Notes under the pieces: model-generated | Databases searched by the model: none | Told to the model about the DNA's origin: nothing | The model's input: the letters and a program-made list of their open reading frames with translations, nothing else | Made by a program: the position numbers and the translations under genes | Assembly: GCF_049568105.1 (NCBI RefSeq) | Contig: NZ_CP145335.1 | Span: 1,240,001 to 1,304,000, forward strand | Direction of reading: 5' to 3' | Length of the DNA: 64,000 bases | DNA from: Salinisphaera sp049568105 | GTDB lineage: Bacteria > Pseudomonadota > Gammaproteobacteria > Nevskiales > Salinisphaeraceae | In this document: piece after piece, positions 26,018-35,214 of the stretch | Position numbering within the stretch: the first letter of the stretch is position 1 | Layout of the letters: each line of letters begins with the position of its first letter

Positions 26018-27910
26018 ATGGAACATCATTTATCGCTACTGCTGATCGCGATCATCGGGCTGGGGGTGTTCTCCCAGTGGATTGCATGGCTGCTGCGGAT
26101 GCCGGCGATCGTGCTGTTTCTGGTGGCTGGCGTGGCTGCCGGGCCGCTGCTGGGCTGGATGCATCCCTCCGATCAGATCGGGCCGGTGCTGTCGCCGATC
26201 GTCGGCCTGGCCGTGGCCGTGATCCTGTTCGAGGGCGGCCTGAACCTGCGGCTGCACGAATTCAAGGAGGCGGCCTCTGGGGTACGGCGGCTGGTCACCC
26301 TCGGTTCGATGCTGTCCTGGGGGCTGTATTCGGCCTCGGCGTATTTCGTCGGCCAGCTGTCGCTGCAGGTCTCGCTGCTGTTCGGTGCGATTCTGGTGGT
26401 GACCGGGCCGACTGTAATCATCCCGATGCTGCGCCAGGCTGGCTTGAACCGGCGCACGGCCTCTTATCTGAAATGGGAAGGCATCATCAACGACCCGATC
26501 GGGGCGTTGCTAGCGGTACTGGTGTTCCAGTATTTCGTGCTCTCGGGCGCCTATCCCGGGGGCGGTACCCAAGTATTTGTCGAACTGGGGCTGGCGATTC
26601 TGATTTCGCTGGTACTCGGTGGCGGCGTCGCCTGGATACTGGGCTGGTCGTTCAATCACATCTGGGTGCCGGAGTATCTCAAAGCGCCGTTGACGATTGC
26701 CTGCGTACTGGTGATCTACGGCGTAGCCAGCGAGATCTTCGCCGAAGCCGGGCTGTTGGCCGTGACCGTGATGGGCATGGTCATGGGCAATATGAGCATC
26801 GCCGGCATCAGCGAACTACGACGTTTCAAGGAATACGTCACCATCTTGCTGGTGTCGTCGGTGTTCATCGTGCTCACCGCCGATCTCGATCCCAAGGTGC
26901 TGCGCCATCTCGACTGGCATGCTGCCGCGCTGGTGGCCGTGGTGTTGTTCGTGGCCCGGCCGGTGGCGGTGTTTTTGGCGACCGCCTTTACGGATATGGA
27001 ATGGCGGGATCGTCTTCTGGTGGGCTGGATCGCGCCGCGCGGGATCGTGGCCGCCGCGGTGGCCGGTGTGTTCGCGCCAACCCTGATCCAGGCCGGCTAC
27101 GGTGGCGCCCAGCAGCTGTTGCCGTTGATCTTCGCGATCGTATTCGCTTCGGTGATCCTGCACGGCTTTTCGCTGGGCCGTTTGGCCCGCTGGCTGCGGC
27201 TGTCGACCGAACCCAACGGCGTGTTGATCGTCGGTGCTTCGCCTTGGTCGACCGAACTGGCTCGGGCGTTGACCAACGAGTTGCATGTTCAGGTGTTGCT
27301 GGTCGATTCGTCCTGGCATCGGTTGCGTACAGCCCGGCTGGCCGGGGTGCGGGTGCTCTACGGCGAGGTGCTGTCCGAGACCATCCAGCAGTCACTAGAG
27401 CTCAACGAGATCGCCTGCATGCTGGCCGCGACCAGTAACGACGCCTACAACGCGCTGGTTTGTTCGCATTTCTCAAGCAGCCTGGAGCATGACCGGGTGT
27501 TCCAACTGCCGATGTATGCGGCCGATGAGAACAACGACTCCAAGGTGGTAGCACGCCCACTGCGCGGTCGTCCCGCCTTCGACGAATCGGCCCAGTACGA
27601 AGAGCTCTGGCGACATCATTTCCAGAATTGGCAGTTCCATAAAACCAAGCTCACCGAGAACTACGGCTACGACGATCTCAAGCGCGATCGCCCGGCCGAG
27701 GCGATTCCGATCGCGGTACTGCACGACAACAAGACATTGCTGCTGTCGCCGGCCCAGGGCGGGGCACGCCCGGAAGTCGGCGACACTATTATTTACTATG
27801 CCCCGAAACGCACCGGCGAAGACCGTCGGCGTGCCCGCGCCGAACGCGTCGAGGCCGCCAACGGGCGCACGGGTGACGGCGGGGCTATTTCGAACGAGGA
27901 ATCGACATGA
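26018..27910 (+). CDS. NhaP-type cation:proton antiporter with TrkA-N-like domain
   Basis: A 630-residue CPA1-type antiporter. Residues 1-390 form about 12 membrane spans with an FEGGLNL motif and the acidic pair in EGIINDPIG (the Asn-Asp ion site) and APRGIVAAAVAG. The C-terminal 230 residues hold a TrkA-N-like nucleotide-binding segment (GVLIVGASPWSTELAR) and a further soluble domain. It would exchange sodium or potassium for protons and be gated by cytoplasmic ligands. The stop overlaps the next start (ATGA). Confidence 0.9.
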   Translation: MEHHLSLLLIAIIGLGVFSQWIAWLLRMPAIVLFLVAGVAAGPLLGWMHPSDQIGPVLSPIVGLAVAVILFEGGLNLRLHEFKEAASGVRRLVTLGSMLSWGLYSASAYFVGQLSLQVSLLFGAILVVTGPTVIIPMLRQAGLNRRTASYLKWEGIINDPIGALLAVLVFQYFVLSGAYPGGGTQVFVELGLAILISLVLGGGVAWILGWSFNHIWVPEYLKAPLTIACVLVIYGVASEIFAEAGLLAVTVMGMVMGNMSIAGISELRRFKEYVTILLVSSVFIVLTADLDPKVLRHLDWHAAALVAVVLFVARPVAVFLATAFTDMEWRDRLLVGWIAPRGIVAAAVAGVFAPTLIQAGYGGAQQLLPLIFAIVFASVILHGFSLGRLARWLRLSTEPNGVLIVGASPWSTELARALTNELHVQVLLVDSSWHRLRTARLAGVRVLYGEVLSETIQQSLELNEIACMLAATSNDAYNALVCSHFSSSLEHDRVFQLPMYAADENNDSKVVARPLRGRPAFDESAQYEELWRHHFQNWQFHKTKLTENYGYDDLKRDRPAEAIPIAVLHDNKTLLLSPAQGGARPEVGDTIIYYAPKRTGEDRRRARAERVEAANGRTGDGGAISNEEST

Positions 27911-28554
27911 GCGATCTGCAGTGGCCGGATGCCGATGCGCAGCGTGCCAGTGGTTTCATCGATGGACCGGACGGCGCTCTGGAAGTCGATATCGAGCTGC
28001 CGGATGAGCCGGCCCGTGGGTTCGTGGTCGTCTGTCATCCCCATCCGCAGCAGGGCGGTACCAAGGACAATAAGGTCGTGTTTATGACTGCTCGGGCGAC
28101 CCGACAGGCCGGCTTGGCGACCCTGCGTTTCAATTTCCGGGCGACCGGTAACAGCGAAGGCCAGTACGACGAAGGCCGCGGCGAGCAGGACGATCTACGC
28201 GCAGTGCGCGACTGGGCGGCCCAGGCTTCGAATCTGCCGGACGCCGGGCTGGCCGGGTTTTCTTTCGGCTCGGCTGCCGCGCTGCGGGTTGCGGCAGCGG
28301 ACGGTACCCCGAGCCTGCTCACCATTGGTCTGCCGTCGAGCTATTTCGATCATCAGCTGCCGCGCCCGGACTGCGACTGGCTGGCGATCTTTGGCGATCA
28401 AGACGACGTGATCGACGTCGAGGCCGCGATTGCTGCAGTCCGGGAACTCGAACCGCCTGTGAACGTCGACATCATGGAAGGCGCCGGGCATTTCCTGCAT
28501 GGCCGGTTGGGCGATCTGCGCAAACGCGTACAGACATTCTGGGCCAACCAGTAA
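27907..28554 (+). CDS. Alpha/beta hydrolase (COG2945-like)
   Basis: A 215-residue serine hydrolase with the N-terminal CHPHPQQGGTKDNKVV motif, the RFNFRATGNSEG region, the nucleophile elbow GFSFGS and a C-terminal GAGHFLHG histidine. The family is widespread in proteobacteria, but its substrate is not known. It is coupled to the antiporter gene by a four-base overlap and followed 12 nt later by a TerB-like gene. Confidence 0.88.
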   Translation: MSDLQWPDADAQRASGFIDGPDGALEVDIELPDEPARGFVVVCHPHPQQGGTKDNKVVFMTARATRQAGLATLRFNFRATGNSEGQYDEGRGEQDDLRAVRDWAAQASNLPDAGLAGFSFGSAAALRVAAADGTPSLLTIGLPSSYFDHQLPRPDCDWLAIFGDQDDVIDVEAAIAAVRELEPPVNVDIMEGAGHFLHGRLGDLRKRVQTFWANQ

Positions 28555-28566
28555 GGGTGATCGACG

Positions 28567-29019
28567 ATGGGACTGTTCGATCGATTAAAAGATGCGATTC
28601 AGCCGAACGAAGGGATGGCCCGAGATCCGGCTCGGGCCCAGCGGATCGCAGCGGCCGTGCTGCTGCTCGAAATGGCGCATGCCGACAACAATCACGACCC
28701 GGCCGAATACGATGAGATCCGGCGTCAGTTGAAGGCGCATTTCGAGCTGTCCGATGGTGAGGTCGAGGAACTGATCGATGCGGCGGCCCCCGAGGCCCGC
28801 TCGGCGGTTTCGCTCTATCAGTATCTCAAGACCCTCAATGATGGGCTCGAGATGGAGGAAAAACGCGAAGTGCTGGAAATGCTCTGGCGGGTCGCCTATG
28901 CCGACAACAAACTCGATGCCCATGAAGAGCATCTACTACGAGATCTGGCCGAGCTGCTCTACCTGCCGCATGAACAGTTTCTCAAGGCCAAGTTCGCGGT
29001 GACCGGCGAATCGGTCTGA
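28567..29019 (+). CDS. TerB-family (COG4103) protein
   Basis: A 150-residue all-helical protein with two TerB-like repeats carrying acidic patches (LEMAHADNNHDPAEYDEI and VAYADNKLDAHEEHLL), typical of the tellurite-resistance TerB/COG4103 group. Many members are housekeeping rather than tellurite-linked, and no other ter genes are present. Cotranscription with the upstream hydrolase is likely. Confidence 0.85.
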   Translation: MGLFDRLKDAIQPNEGMARDPARAQRIAAAVLLLEMAHADNNHDPAEYDEIRRQLKAHFELSDGEVEELIDAAAPEARSAVSLYQYLKTLNDGLEMEEKREVLEMLWRVAYADNKLDAHEEHLLRDLAELLYLPHEQFLKAKFAVTGESV

Positions 29020-29341
29020 GTGCGGCCTTGATGGCGCAGCCGGCATGAACCGACCGCAGCCGCTACTACGGCGCCGGCCCAGGGCTTGTTGCGGTTGCGC
29101 CCGAGCGGCTCTTAAGGGGCCCGAATGACGGTGGTCAGGCGCGTGTTGACTGTGTCGCCAGCCAAGAGGAGGCGCGCCGCGAGATGCGTCCCAAGCTCGG
29201 CGCCACGAGCTGTGTGGTGACGCGTCAGTATGGCCGCGTACCGGTATGGTGTAACCATGCTGCGTCTTGCCTTGCAGCGCAACGGTTTCGGGCCCGGTCT
29301 CGCTTTAAACTTAGCCCCCAGCCAGGGCTGTCTAGGGCCGG
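29020..29341. other. Intergenic stretch between convergent genes
   Basis: About 320 bp between the TerB-like gene and metW, whose 3' ends face each other. No protein, RNA gene or strong hairpin was recognised. Confidence 0.5.
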
Positions 29342-29971
29342 CTAGGTGCGGCCGCGCAGCTGGTACAACGCGATCTCACCCAGCAGGTTGGGGGCAACGC
29401 GCATGGCTGGGTGGGCATGGTGGGCATGATTGACGAAATGCCGGCGCACGATTTCCACGCGTTTGGTATGGCACAGCTGCTCGAAGTCGCGCACTGTGCA
29501 CAGATGGATGTTCGGGGTGTTGTACCAGCGGTTCGGCAGGGCCCGAGATGATGGCATCACGCCTTGCCAGGCCAGACAAAAACGCATCCGCCAATAAGCG
29601 AAATTGGGAAAGGTCACGATCGAGTCGCGGCCGATGCGCAGCATTTCATCGATCAGCACGTGCGGCTGCTGGACCTCCTGGATCGCCGAACTCATCACGA
29701 CATAATCGAAGCTGTCGTCCTCGAACTGGCCGAGTCCGGCATCGAGATCGAGTTGCAGCACATTGACCCCGGCCGTGATCGAGGCGATGACGTTGTCCGG
29801 GTCGATTTCCAGCCCGTAACCACGCACGTTCTTGGTCGCCTCCAGATGGGCGAGCAGGGCGCCATTGCCGCAGCCTAAATCCAGTACCCGTGTGCCCGGG
29901 GCGATCCAGTCCGAGATCAGCGCCAGATCGGCGCGCAGGCCGTCACGGGTAGGCGTGCTCTGGGTGTTCAT
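29342..29971 (-). CDS. metW: Methionine biosynthesis protein MetW
   Basis: MetW is a SAM-dependent-methyltransferase-fold protein that is needed for MetX activity in many proteobacteria. The 209-residue product has the SAM motif VLDLGCGNGALL and the FPNFAYWRMR and WYNTPNIHLC signatures of the family. It overlaps the metX stop by four bases (ATGA), the common metXW layout. Confidence 0.95.
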   Translation of the reverse strand: MNTQSTPTRDGLRADLALISDWIAPGTRVLDLGCGNGALLAHLEATKNVRGYGLEIDPDNVIASITAGVNVLQLDLDAGLGQFEDDSFDYVVMSSAIQEVQQPHVLIDEMLRIGRDSIVTFPNFAYWRMRFCLAWQGVMPSSRALPNRWYNTPNIHLCTVRDFEQLCHTKRVEIVRRHFVNHAHHAHPAMRVAPNLLGEIALYQLRGRT

Positions 29972-31116
29972 ACCCCCACCTCGGCGGCCACACGGCCCAT
30001 ATAGGCTTTCATCGTGTTGATGTAGTGCGGCATGGTCAGCAGGAAATCGTCGTGGCCGAGATCGGAATCGACCTCGGCATAGGCGACTTGCTTGCCGGCA
30101 TCGACCAGGGCATCAACGATCTCGCGTGAGCGCTCCGGTGCGAAGCGCCAGTCGGAGGTGAACGAGATCACCAAAAACCGCGCCGAGGCCGGGGCGAAGG
30201 CCTCGGCCAGTCGGCCGCCGGTTTTATAGGCCGGATCGAAGTAGTCCAGGGCCTTGGTCATCAGCAGATAGGTGTTGGCATCGAAGCGGGTCACGAACGA
30301 CTCGCCCTGATAGCGCAGATAGGATTCGACCTGGAACTCGACGTCAAAGCCGTAGTTGATGCGCCCGGCTCGTAGATCGCGGCCGAACTTAGCGCGCATG
30401 GCGTCATCCGACAGGTAGGTGATATGGCCGAGCATGCGGGCGAGCATCAGCCCACGGCGTGGCACTACATCGTGCTCGTAATAGCGGCCTTCGTAGAACT
30501 CGGGATCGGTGACGATTGCCTGTCGCGCGATCTCGTTGAAAGCAATGTTCTGGGCCGACAGCTTCGGCGCCGAGGCAATGACCACGGCATGGGCGAGCCG
30601 GTCTGGATAGTCGATCGCCCACTGCATGACCTGCATACCGCCGAGACTGCCGCCGATCACCGCAGCCCAGCGCTCGATGCCCAGATGTTCGCGTAGCAGA
30701 TTCTGCGAGCGGACCCAGTCAGCGACCGTGACTACCGGAAAGTCAGGGCCGTAATGACGGCCGGTCTCGGGGTTGAGGCTGCCTGGGCCGGTCGAGCCGT
30801 TGTAGCAGCCTAGATTGGCCGACGCCACCACGAAAAAGCGGTTGGTGTCGATCATCTTGCCCGGGCCGATGCATTTGTTCCACCAGCCGGGCTTGGCATC
30901 GTCCGCGCTGTGATAACCGGCTGCATGGTGATTGCCGGACAGCGCATGACAGATCAGCACTGCATTGGAGCCGTCGGCATTGAGCGTGCCATAGGTTTCA
31001 TAGACCAGATCGAACTTGGCCAGCTGCTTGCCGCAATCTAGATCCAACGGGTCGTCGATGTGCAGCGTCTGCGGTTCGACGATCCCGATCGAATGGGCCG
31101 TGGACTCCATCGCCAT
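29968..31116 (-). CDS. metX: Homoserine O-acyltransferase MetX
   Basis: MetX acylates homoserine in the first committed step of methionine synthesis. The 382-residue alpha/beta-hydrolase fold has the nucleophile elbow GGSLGGMQ (Ser157), an Asp in SFTSDWRF and a His in DLGHDDFL as the triad. Proteobacterial enzymes paired with MetW often use succinyl-CoA, but the acyl donor cannot be decided here. A second ATG two codons in (31110) is an equally likely start. Confidence 0.95.
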   Translation of the reverse strand: MAMESTAHSIGIVEPQTLHIDDPLDLDCGKQLAKFDLVYETYGTLNADGSNAVLICHALSGNHHAAGYHSADDAKPGWWNKCIGPGKMIDTNRFFVVASANLGCYNGSTGPGSLNPETGRHYGPDFPVVTVADWVRSQNLLREHLGIERWAAVIGGSLGGMQVMQWAIDYPDRLAHAVVIASAPKLSAQNIAFNEIARQAIVTDPEFYEGRYYEHDVVPRRGLMLARMLGHITYLSDDAMRAKFGRDLRAGRINYGFDVEFQVESYLRYQGESFVTRFDANTYLLMTKALDYFDPAYKTGGRLAEAFAPASARFLVISFTSDWRFAPERSREIVDALVDAGKQVAYAEVDSDLGHDDFLLTMPHYINTMKAYMGRVAAEVGV

Positions 31117-31120
31117 CGGT

Positions 31121-31684
31121 CTAGCGGAACAATCCCGGCAGCGGCAGCAGGCGAGAGAACACCTGCAAAGCGATGATCACTACCAGCGGCGATAGATCAA
31201 GCCCGCCGATCGCCGGAATGACGTTGCGGACTGGGCGCAGCAGCGGCTCGTTGATAGTGAACAAAATCGCAGTGGCCGGTGAGTATTGGTTCGGCGAAAT
31301 CCAGCTCATCACCGCCTGGATAATGAGCGTGAAGAAATACAGATTGCAGACCAGGGTCGCCAGTTTGAGAAGAGCCCAGGCTACGGAGGGCAGCAGTTGC
31401 GGGCCGAAGCCGGGTGCGCCAAGCGCCAGATCGATCTGGATCAGGATATAAGACAGGATCAGCGCAAAGACCAGCGCCGGCACATCCCAATTGCGCCAGC
31501 GTGGAATCACGGCCCGCAGGAGGTTCACTGGCGTGCGCGTGGTCTGCCAGACGAATTGGGAGACCGGGTTCCGGAAATCAGCATGTACCAGCTGCAGAAT
31601 CACCCGTAGCAGCACCACGAGGATATAGAGCGACAGCACTGTGTCGACGAGAAACAGCAGCGCATTGTTCGTGTTATTGATCAT
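31121..31684 (-). CDS. YggT family membrane protein
   Basis: A 187-residue inner-membrane protein containing two YggT repeats, each a pair of hydrophobic spans with basic connecting loops (RNPVSQFVWQTTRTPVNLLR and NEPLLRPVRNVIP). It stands between proC (6 nt) and metX, the usual proC-yggT order. The function is unresolved; relatives are linked to division-plane and osmotic phenotypes. Confidence 0.92.
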   Translation of the reverse strand: MINNTNNALLFLVDTVLSLYILVVLLRVILQLVHADFRNPVSQFVWQTTRTPVNLLRAVIPRWRNWDVPALVFALILSYILIQIDLALGAPGFGPQLLPSVAWALLKLATLVCNLYFFTLIIQAVMSWISPNQYSPATAILFTINEPLLRPVRNVIPAIGGLDLSPLVVIIALQVFSRLLPLPGLFR

Positions 31685-31690
31685 GAAACC

Positions 31691-32518
31691 CTATGAATCG
31701 GACAGGTCGCGGGCGAGTTCAGAGGCGCGATCAGAGGCGGCATGCATGGCCTGGGCCACCAGCTGGTTCAGATCGCCTTGCTCGAATTGCGCCAGGGCAG
31801 CGGCCGTGGTGCCCCCTTTGGAGGTGACTTTCTGGCGCAGGGTGGTTGGGTCGTCGCCGGACTCGGTGGCCATGCGGGCCGCGCCGAGCGCAGTCTGCAG
31901 GACCAGCTCGCGGGCGGCGGCCTCATCGAGGCCGAGGTCCTTGGCGCCGGCGATCATGGCTTCCATGAAGGCAAAGAAGTACGCCGGGCCGCTGCCCGAG
32001 GTCGCGATCACAGCATCAATCAGTGACTCATCGTCCACCCAGGCATTCAAGCCCGCGGTGGCCATGATGTCATCGGCGAGCTGGCGCTGTTCGGTGGTGG
32101 CCGTGGCGTCGGCATACAAACCGGTCGCGCCGACGCCCAGCAGCGAAGGCGTATTCGGCATGCAACGTATATAGGCGAAATCAGCGCCCATCCAGTCGCG
32201 CAGGGCATCCAACGGAATACCGGCGGCAATCGACAGGATCAGCGGGTGGGCGTCACCGAACAGCGGTGCCAGCGCGCGCGCAGTCTCAGCCATGACCTGG
32301 GGCTTGACCGCGAGCACGACTGCGTCGGCATTCAAGCATTCGGCGCTGGCGGCCTCGGCGACCTGAACATCGAACCGCTCGGCCAAATCCGTGCGTTTGT
32401 CGCTATTACGGTCGACGACGGTGATGGCTTGGCCGGGCCAGCCGGCCTGGCGCAGACCGCTAATCAGGCTGGTCGCCATATTGCCGCCGCCGATGAATAC
32501 GATGGTTCGAGTCGTCAT
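31691..32518 (-). CDS. proC: Pyrroline-5-carboxylate reductase
   Basis: ProC makes proline from pyrroline-5-carboxylate using NAD(P)H. The 275-residue protein has an N-terminal Rossmann motif FIGGGNMATSLI, the AVKPQ segment and the C-terminal signature region with GSGPAYFFAFMEA and TSKGGTTAAAL. It leads the proC-yggT-metX-metW run and is divergent from ilvA. Confidence 0.96.
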   Translation of the reverse strand: MTTRTIVFIGGGNMATSLISGLRQAGWPGQAITVVDRNSDKRTDLAERFDVQVAEAASAECLNADAVVLAVKPQVMAETARALAPLFGDAHPLILSIAAGIPLDALRDWMGADFAYIRCMPNTPSLLGVGATGLYADATATTEQRQLADDIMATAGLNAWVDDESLIDAVIATSGSGPAYFFAFMEAMIAGAKDLGLDEAAARELVLQTALGAARMATESGDDPTTLRQKVTSKGGTTAAALAQFEQGDLNQLVAQAMHAASDRASELARDLSDS

Positions 32519-32608
32519 GGGCGTCTCACCTGCAAATGCGGGGCATGATACGTCATGCGGCCGGGCGCGGGCGAGTGAACATGGTGTCTTGTCAGCCTAG
32601 GGTTTAGC

Positions 32609-34216
32609 ATGGGGCGTTTTTCCCCAGCCGTGCGTGCCATGAACAGCAGCCTCAAACAGACCGCCCAGGGCGGTTCGGCCGGCGCCGTCGATGTCGGCGA
32701 TGCCGAGTATCTCAAGCGGATCAACGCCGCTCGTGTCTACGACGTGGCCATCGAGACCCCGCTCGTCGAGGCCGGGCAGCTGAGCGCACGCATTGGCAAC
32801 AGTCTGTTTCTCAAACGCGAGGACTTGCAACCGGTCCATTCGTTCAAGCTGCGCGGGGCGTACAACAAGATCGCCCATTTGTCCGAGGAAGACAAAGCCC
32901 GCGGTGTGATCTGTGCCTCGGCCGGCAATCATGCCCAGGGGGTCGCCTTGGCCGGGCGCAACATGGGTATCCGCGCGGTGATCGTGATGCCGCGAACCAC
33001 GCCGGCGATCAAGGTCCGGGCGGTGGCCGGGTTCGGCGGCGAAATCGTGCTGCACGGCGATGGCTATGACGACGCGGCCGCGCATGCCGCCGAATTGATG
33101 GAACGCGACGGCTTGGTCTATATCCACCCCTACGACGATCCGTACGTGATCGCCGGCCAGGGCACGATCGGCATGGAAATTGTGCGCCAGCATCCGCAGC
33201 CGATTCACGCCGTGTTTGTCTGTGTGGGCGGCGGCGGCATGCTCGCTGGGGTCGCGGCCTATATCAAGAGTGTGCGTCCGGATATCCGGGTGATCGGGGT
33301 CGAGCCGGAAGATGCGGCCAGCATGGGGGCCTCGCTGGCCGCCGGCGAGCGCGTCGCACTCGACGAGGTCGGCCTGTTCGCCGACGGCGTGGCGGTCAAA
33401 AAAGTGGGCGAAGAGACGTTCCGGGTCTGCCAGCGGCATGTCGATGCGATGATGACGGTCTCGATCGACGAGATGTGTGCTGCGATTCGCGATGTCTATG
33501 AAGACACCCGAGCTTTGACTGAGCCGGCCGGCGTGCTGGCGGTCGCAGGTGCCAAGAAGTATGCCGCCGAGACCGGTATCGAGAACGAGCATTTGGTCGC
33601 GATCACCTCCGGGGCCAACGTCAACTTCGACCGCCTGTCCTATATCGCCGAACGGGCTGAACTCGGCGAGCATCGCGAGGCGCTGCTGGCAGTGACCATC
33701 CCCGAGCGGCCAGGTTCGTTCCGGACGTTTTGTCAGACCATTGGCGACCGCTCGGTCAGCGAATTCAATTACCGTTATGCCGATGCCCGATATGCCCAGG
33801 TGTTCGTGGGCGTCAAGCTGACCAACGGCATTCCCGAACGCGACGAATTGATCGCCGACTTGGAAGCCGCGGGTTACGACGTACTCGACATGTCGCGCAA
33901 CGAGATGGCCAAGCTGCACGTGCGGCATATGGTCGGCGGCCCAGCGCCCGGGGTCGGTTCCGAGGTGCTCTTCCGGGTCCAGTTCCCCGAGCGCCCCGGC
34001 GCCCTGCTGCGTTTTCTGGAGTCGATGGGCGATCGTTGGAACATCTCGCTGTTCCACTATCGCAACCACGGTCATGCCCATGGTCTGGTACTGCTCGGCA
34101 TGCAGGTCGAGGACGCCGACCGCGCGGCCTGCCGCGCAGCGCTGGGTGAGATCGGCTACGATTACGCCGAAGAAACCGATAACCCGGTTTACCGGCGTTT
34201 TCTGCACGCCGGCTGA
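32609..34216 (+). CDS. ilvA: Threonine ammonia-lyase, biosynthetic
   Basis: IlvA deaminates threonine to 2-oxobutanoate for isoleucine synthesis. The 535-residue protein has the PLP lysine in SFKLRGA (Lys80) and a GGGGMLAG phosphate-binding loop. The C-terminal half carries two ACT-like regulatory repeats (RPGSFRTFC and RPGALLRFL), the isoleucine-inhibited biosynthetic form. The ATG at 32609 has an AGGG site nearby; a second ATG at 32639 is possible. Confidence 0.95.
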   Translation: MGRFSPAVRAMNSSLKQTAQGGSAGAVDVGDAEYLKRINAARVYDVAIETPLVEAGQLSARIGNSLFLKREDLQPVHSFKLRGAYNKIAHLSEEDKARGVICASAGNHAQGVALAGRNMGIRAVIVMPRTTPAIKVRAVAGFGGEIVLHGDGYDDAAAHAAELMERDGLVYIHPYDDPYVIAGQGTIGMEIVRQHPQPIHAVFVCVGGGGMLAGVAAYIKSVRPDIRVIGVEPEDAASMGASLAAGERVALDEVGLFADGVAVKKVGEETFRVCQRHVDAMMTVSIDEMCAAIRDVYEDTRALTEPAGVLAVAGAKKYAAETGIENEHLVAITSGANVNFDRLSYIAERAELGEHREALLAVTIPERPGSFRTFCQTIGDRSVSEFNYRYADARYAQVFVGVKLTNGIPERDELIADLEAAGYDVLDMSRNEMAKLHVRHMVGGPAPGVGSEVLFRVQFPERPGALLRFLESMGDRWNISLFHYRNHGHAHGLVLLGMQVEDADRAACRAALGEIGYDYAEETDNPVYRRFLHAG

Positions 34217-34239
34217 CTCGGCTTCCCAAAGAGCATTCG

Positions 34240-35214
34240 ATGTCTGAATCCAATTCCAAGACGGTGGTGCTGGCTGCGCTGGCCGGTAACTTCCTGATTG
34301 CGGTCTCCAAGTTCATCGCCTCGATCTTCACTGGCAGTACCGCCATGCTGGCCGAGGGTATCCACTCGGTGATTGATACCGGCAACCAAGGGTTGCTGTT
34401 GTTCGGCATGCGCCGGGCCAAGAAACCGCCGGATGCCAAATATCCGTTCGGCTATGGCAAGGAGATCTATTTTTGGAGCTTCATGGTCGCGGTGCTGCTG
34501 TTCACCCTGGGCGCTGGTATCTCGATCTTCGAAGGCATCGAGAAGATTCTGCACCCGCATCCGATCGCTCATCCCTATGTGAACTACGCGGTACTGGGTC
34601 TGGCGGTACTGTTCGAAGGCACCAGCTGGATGATCGCCGCCAAGGAATTCCAGCGGGTCAAGGGCAGCTGGGGCGTGCTCGAAGCGGTACGCCGTGGTAA
34701 AGATCCGAATAAGTTCCTCGTGTTGTTCGAAGACACGGCCGCGATCGCCGGTTTGTTGTTGGCGGCTGCGGGTCTGGCCCTGGTCCAGATCACCGGCATC
34801 GAGTTGTTTGATGGGATTGCCTCGATCGGCATTGGCCTGATTCTGGCATTTTCCTCGATCTGGCTGGCGATCGAGACCAAAGGGTTGCTGATCGGCGAAG
34901 CGGCCAACCAGTACGTGGTCGCCGAGATCGAGCGCATCGTCAGCGAGCATCCGTCGGTGGCCCGGGTCAACGAAGTGCCGACCATGCACATCGGCCCGCA
35001 GTACGTGCTGGCCAATATCAGTCTGCGTTTCAAGTCCGGCTTGAGCGGTGAGGAGTTGCAGGAGGCGATTGCCGGCATGGATCGACAGATCAAGCAGGAA
35101 TGCCCGACCGTCAAGCGGATCTTCATCGAGGCCGAACACGAGGCCGATAAGGCGCCGGCGCATTCCGACGATGCCGACACACACAAGGAAGAGCTCGGCG
35201 ACGCCACCTCGTGA
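34240..35214 (+). CDS. Cation diffusion facilitator transporter (ZnT9-like)
   Basis: A 324-residue CDF transporter with six membrane spans and a C-terminal cytoplasmic domain. The first metal motif is EGIHSVIDTGNQ. The second site carries a Glu (FEDTAAIAG) where a His is usual, as in the SLC30A9-like branch, so metal preference may differ from classic zinc exporters. A His/Asp/Glu-rich tail is present. Its stop overlaps the next start (GTGA). Confidence 0.9.
   Translation: MSESNSKTVVLAALAGNFLIAVSKFIASIFTGSTAMLAEGIHSVIDTGNQGLLLFGMRRAKKPPDAKYPFGYGKEIYFWSFMVAVLLFTLGAGISIFEGIEKILHPHPIAHPYVNYAVLGLAVLFEGTSWMIAAKEFQRVKGSWGVLEAVRRGKDPNKFLVLFEDTAAIAGLLLAAAGLALVQITGIELFDGIASIGIGLILAFSSIWLAIETKGLLIGEAANQYVVAEIERIVSEHPSVARVNEVPTMHIGPQYVLANISLRFKSGLSGEELQEAIAGMDRQIKQECPTVKRIFIEAEHEADKAPAHSDDADTHKEELGDATS

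Noticed and set aside
32597..34207. A 536-codon open frame on the minus strand opposite ilvA
   Set aside because: It is exactly antisense to a full-length conserved ilvA. Long antisense frames arise from GC-rich codon bias, and its product resembles no family.
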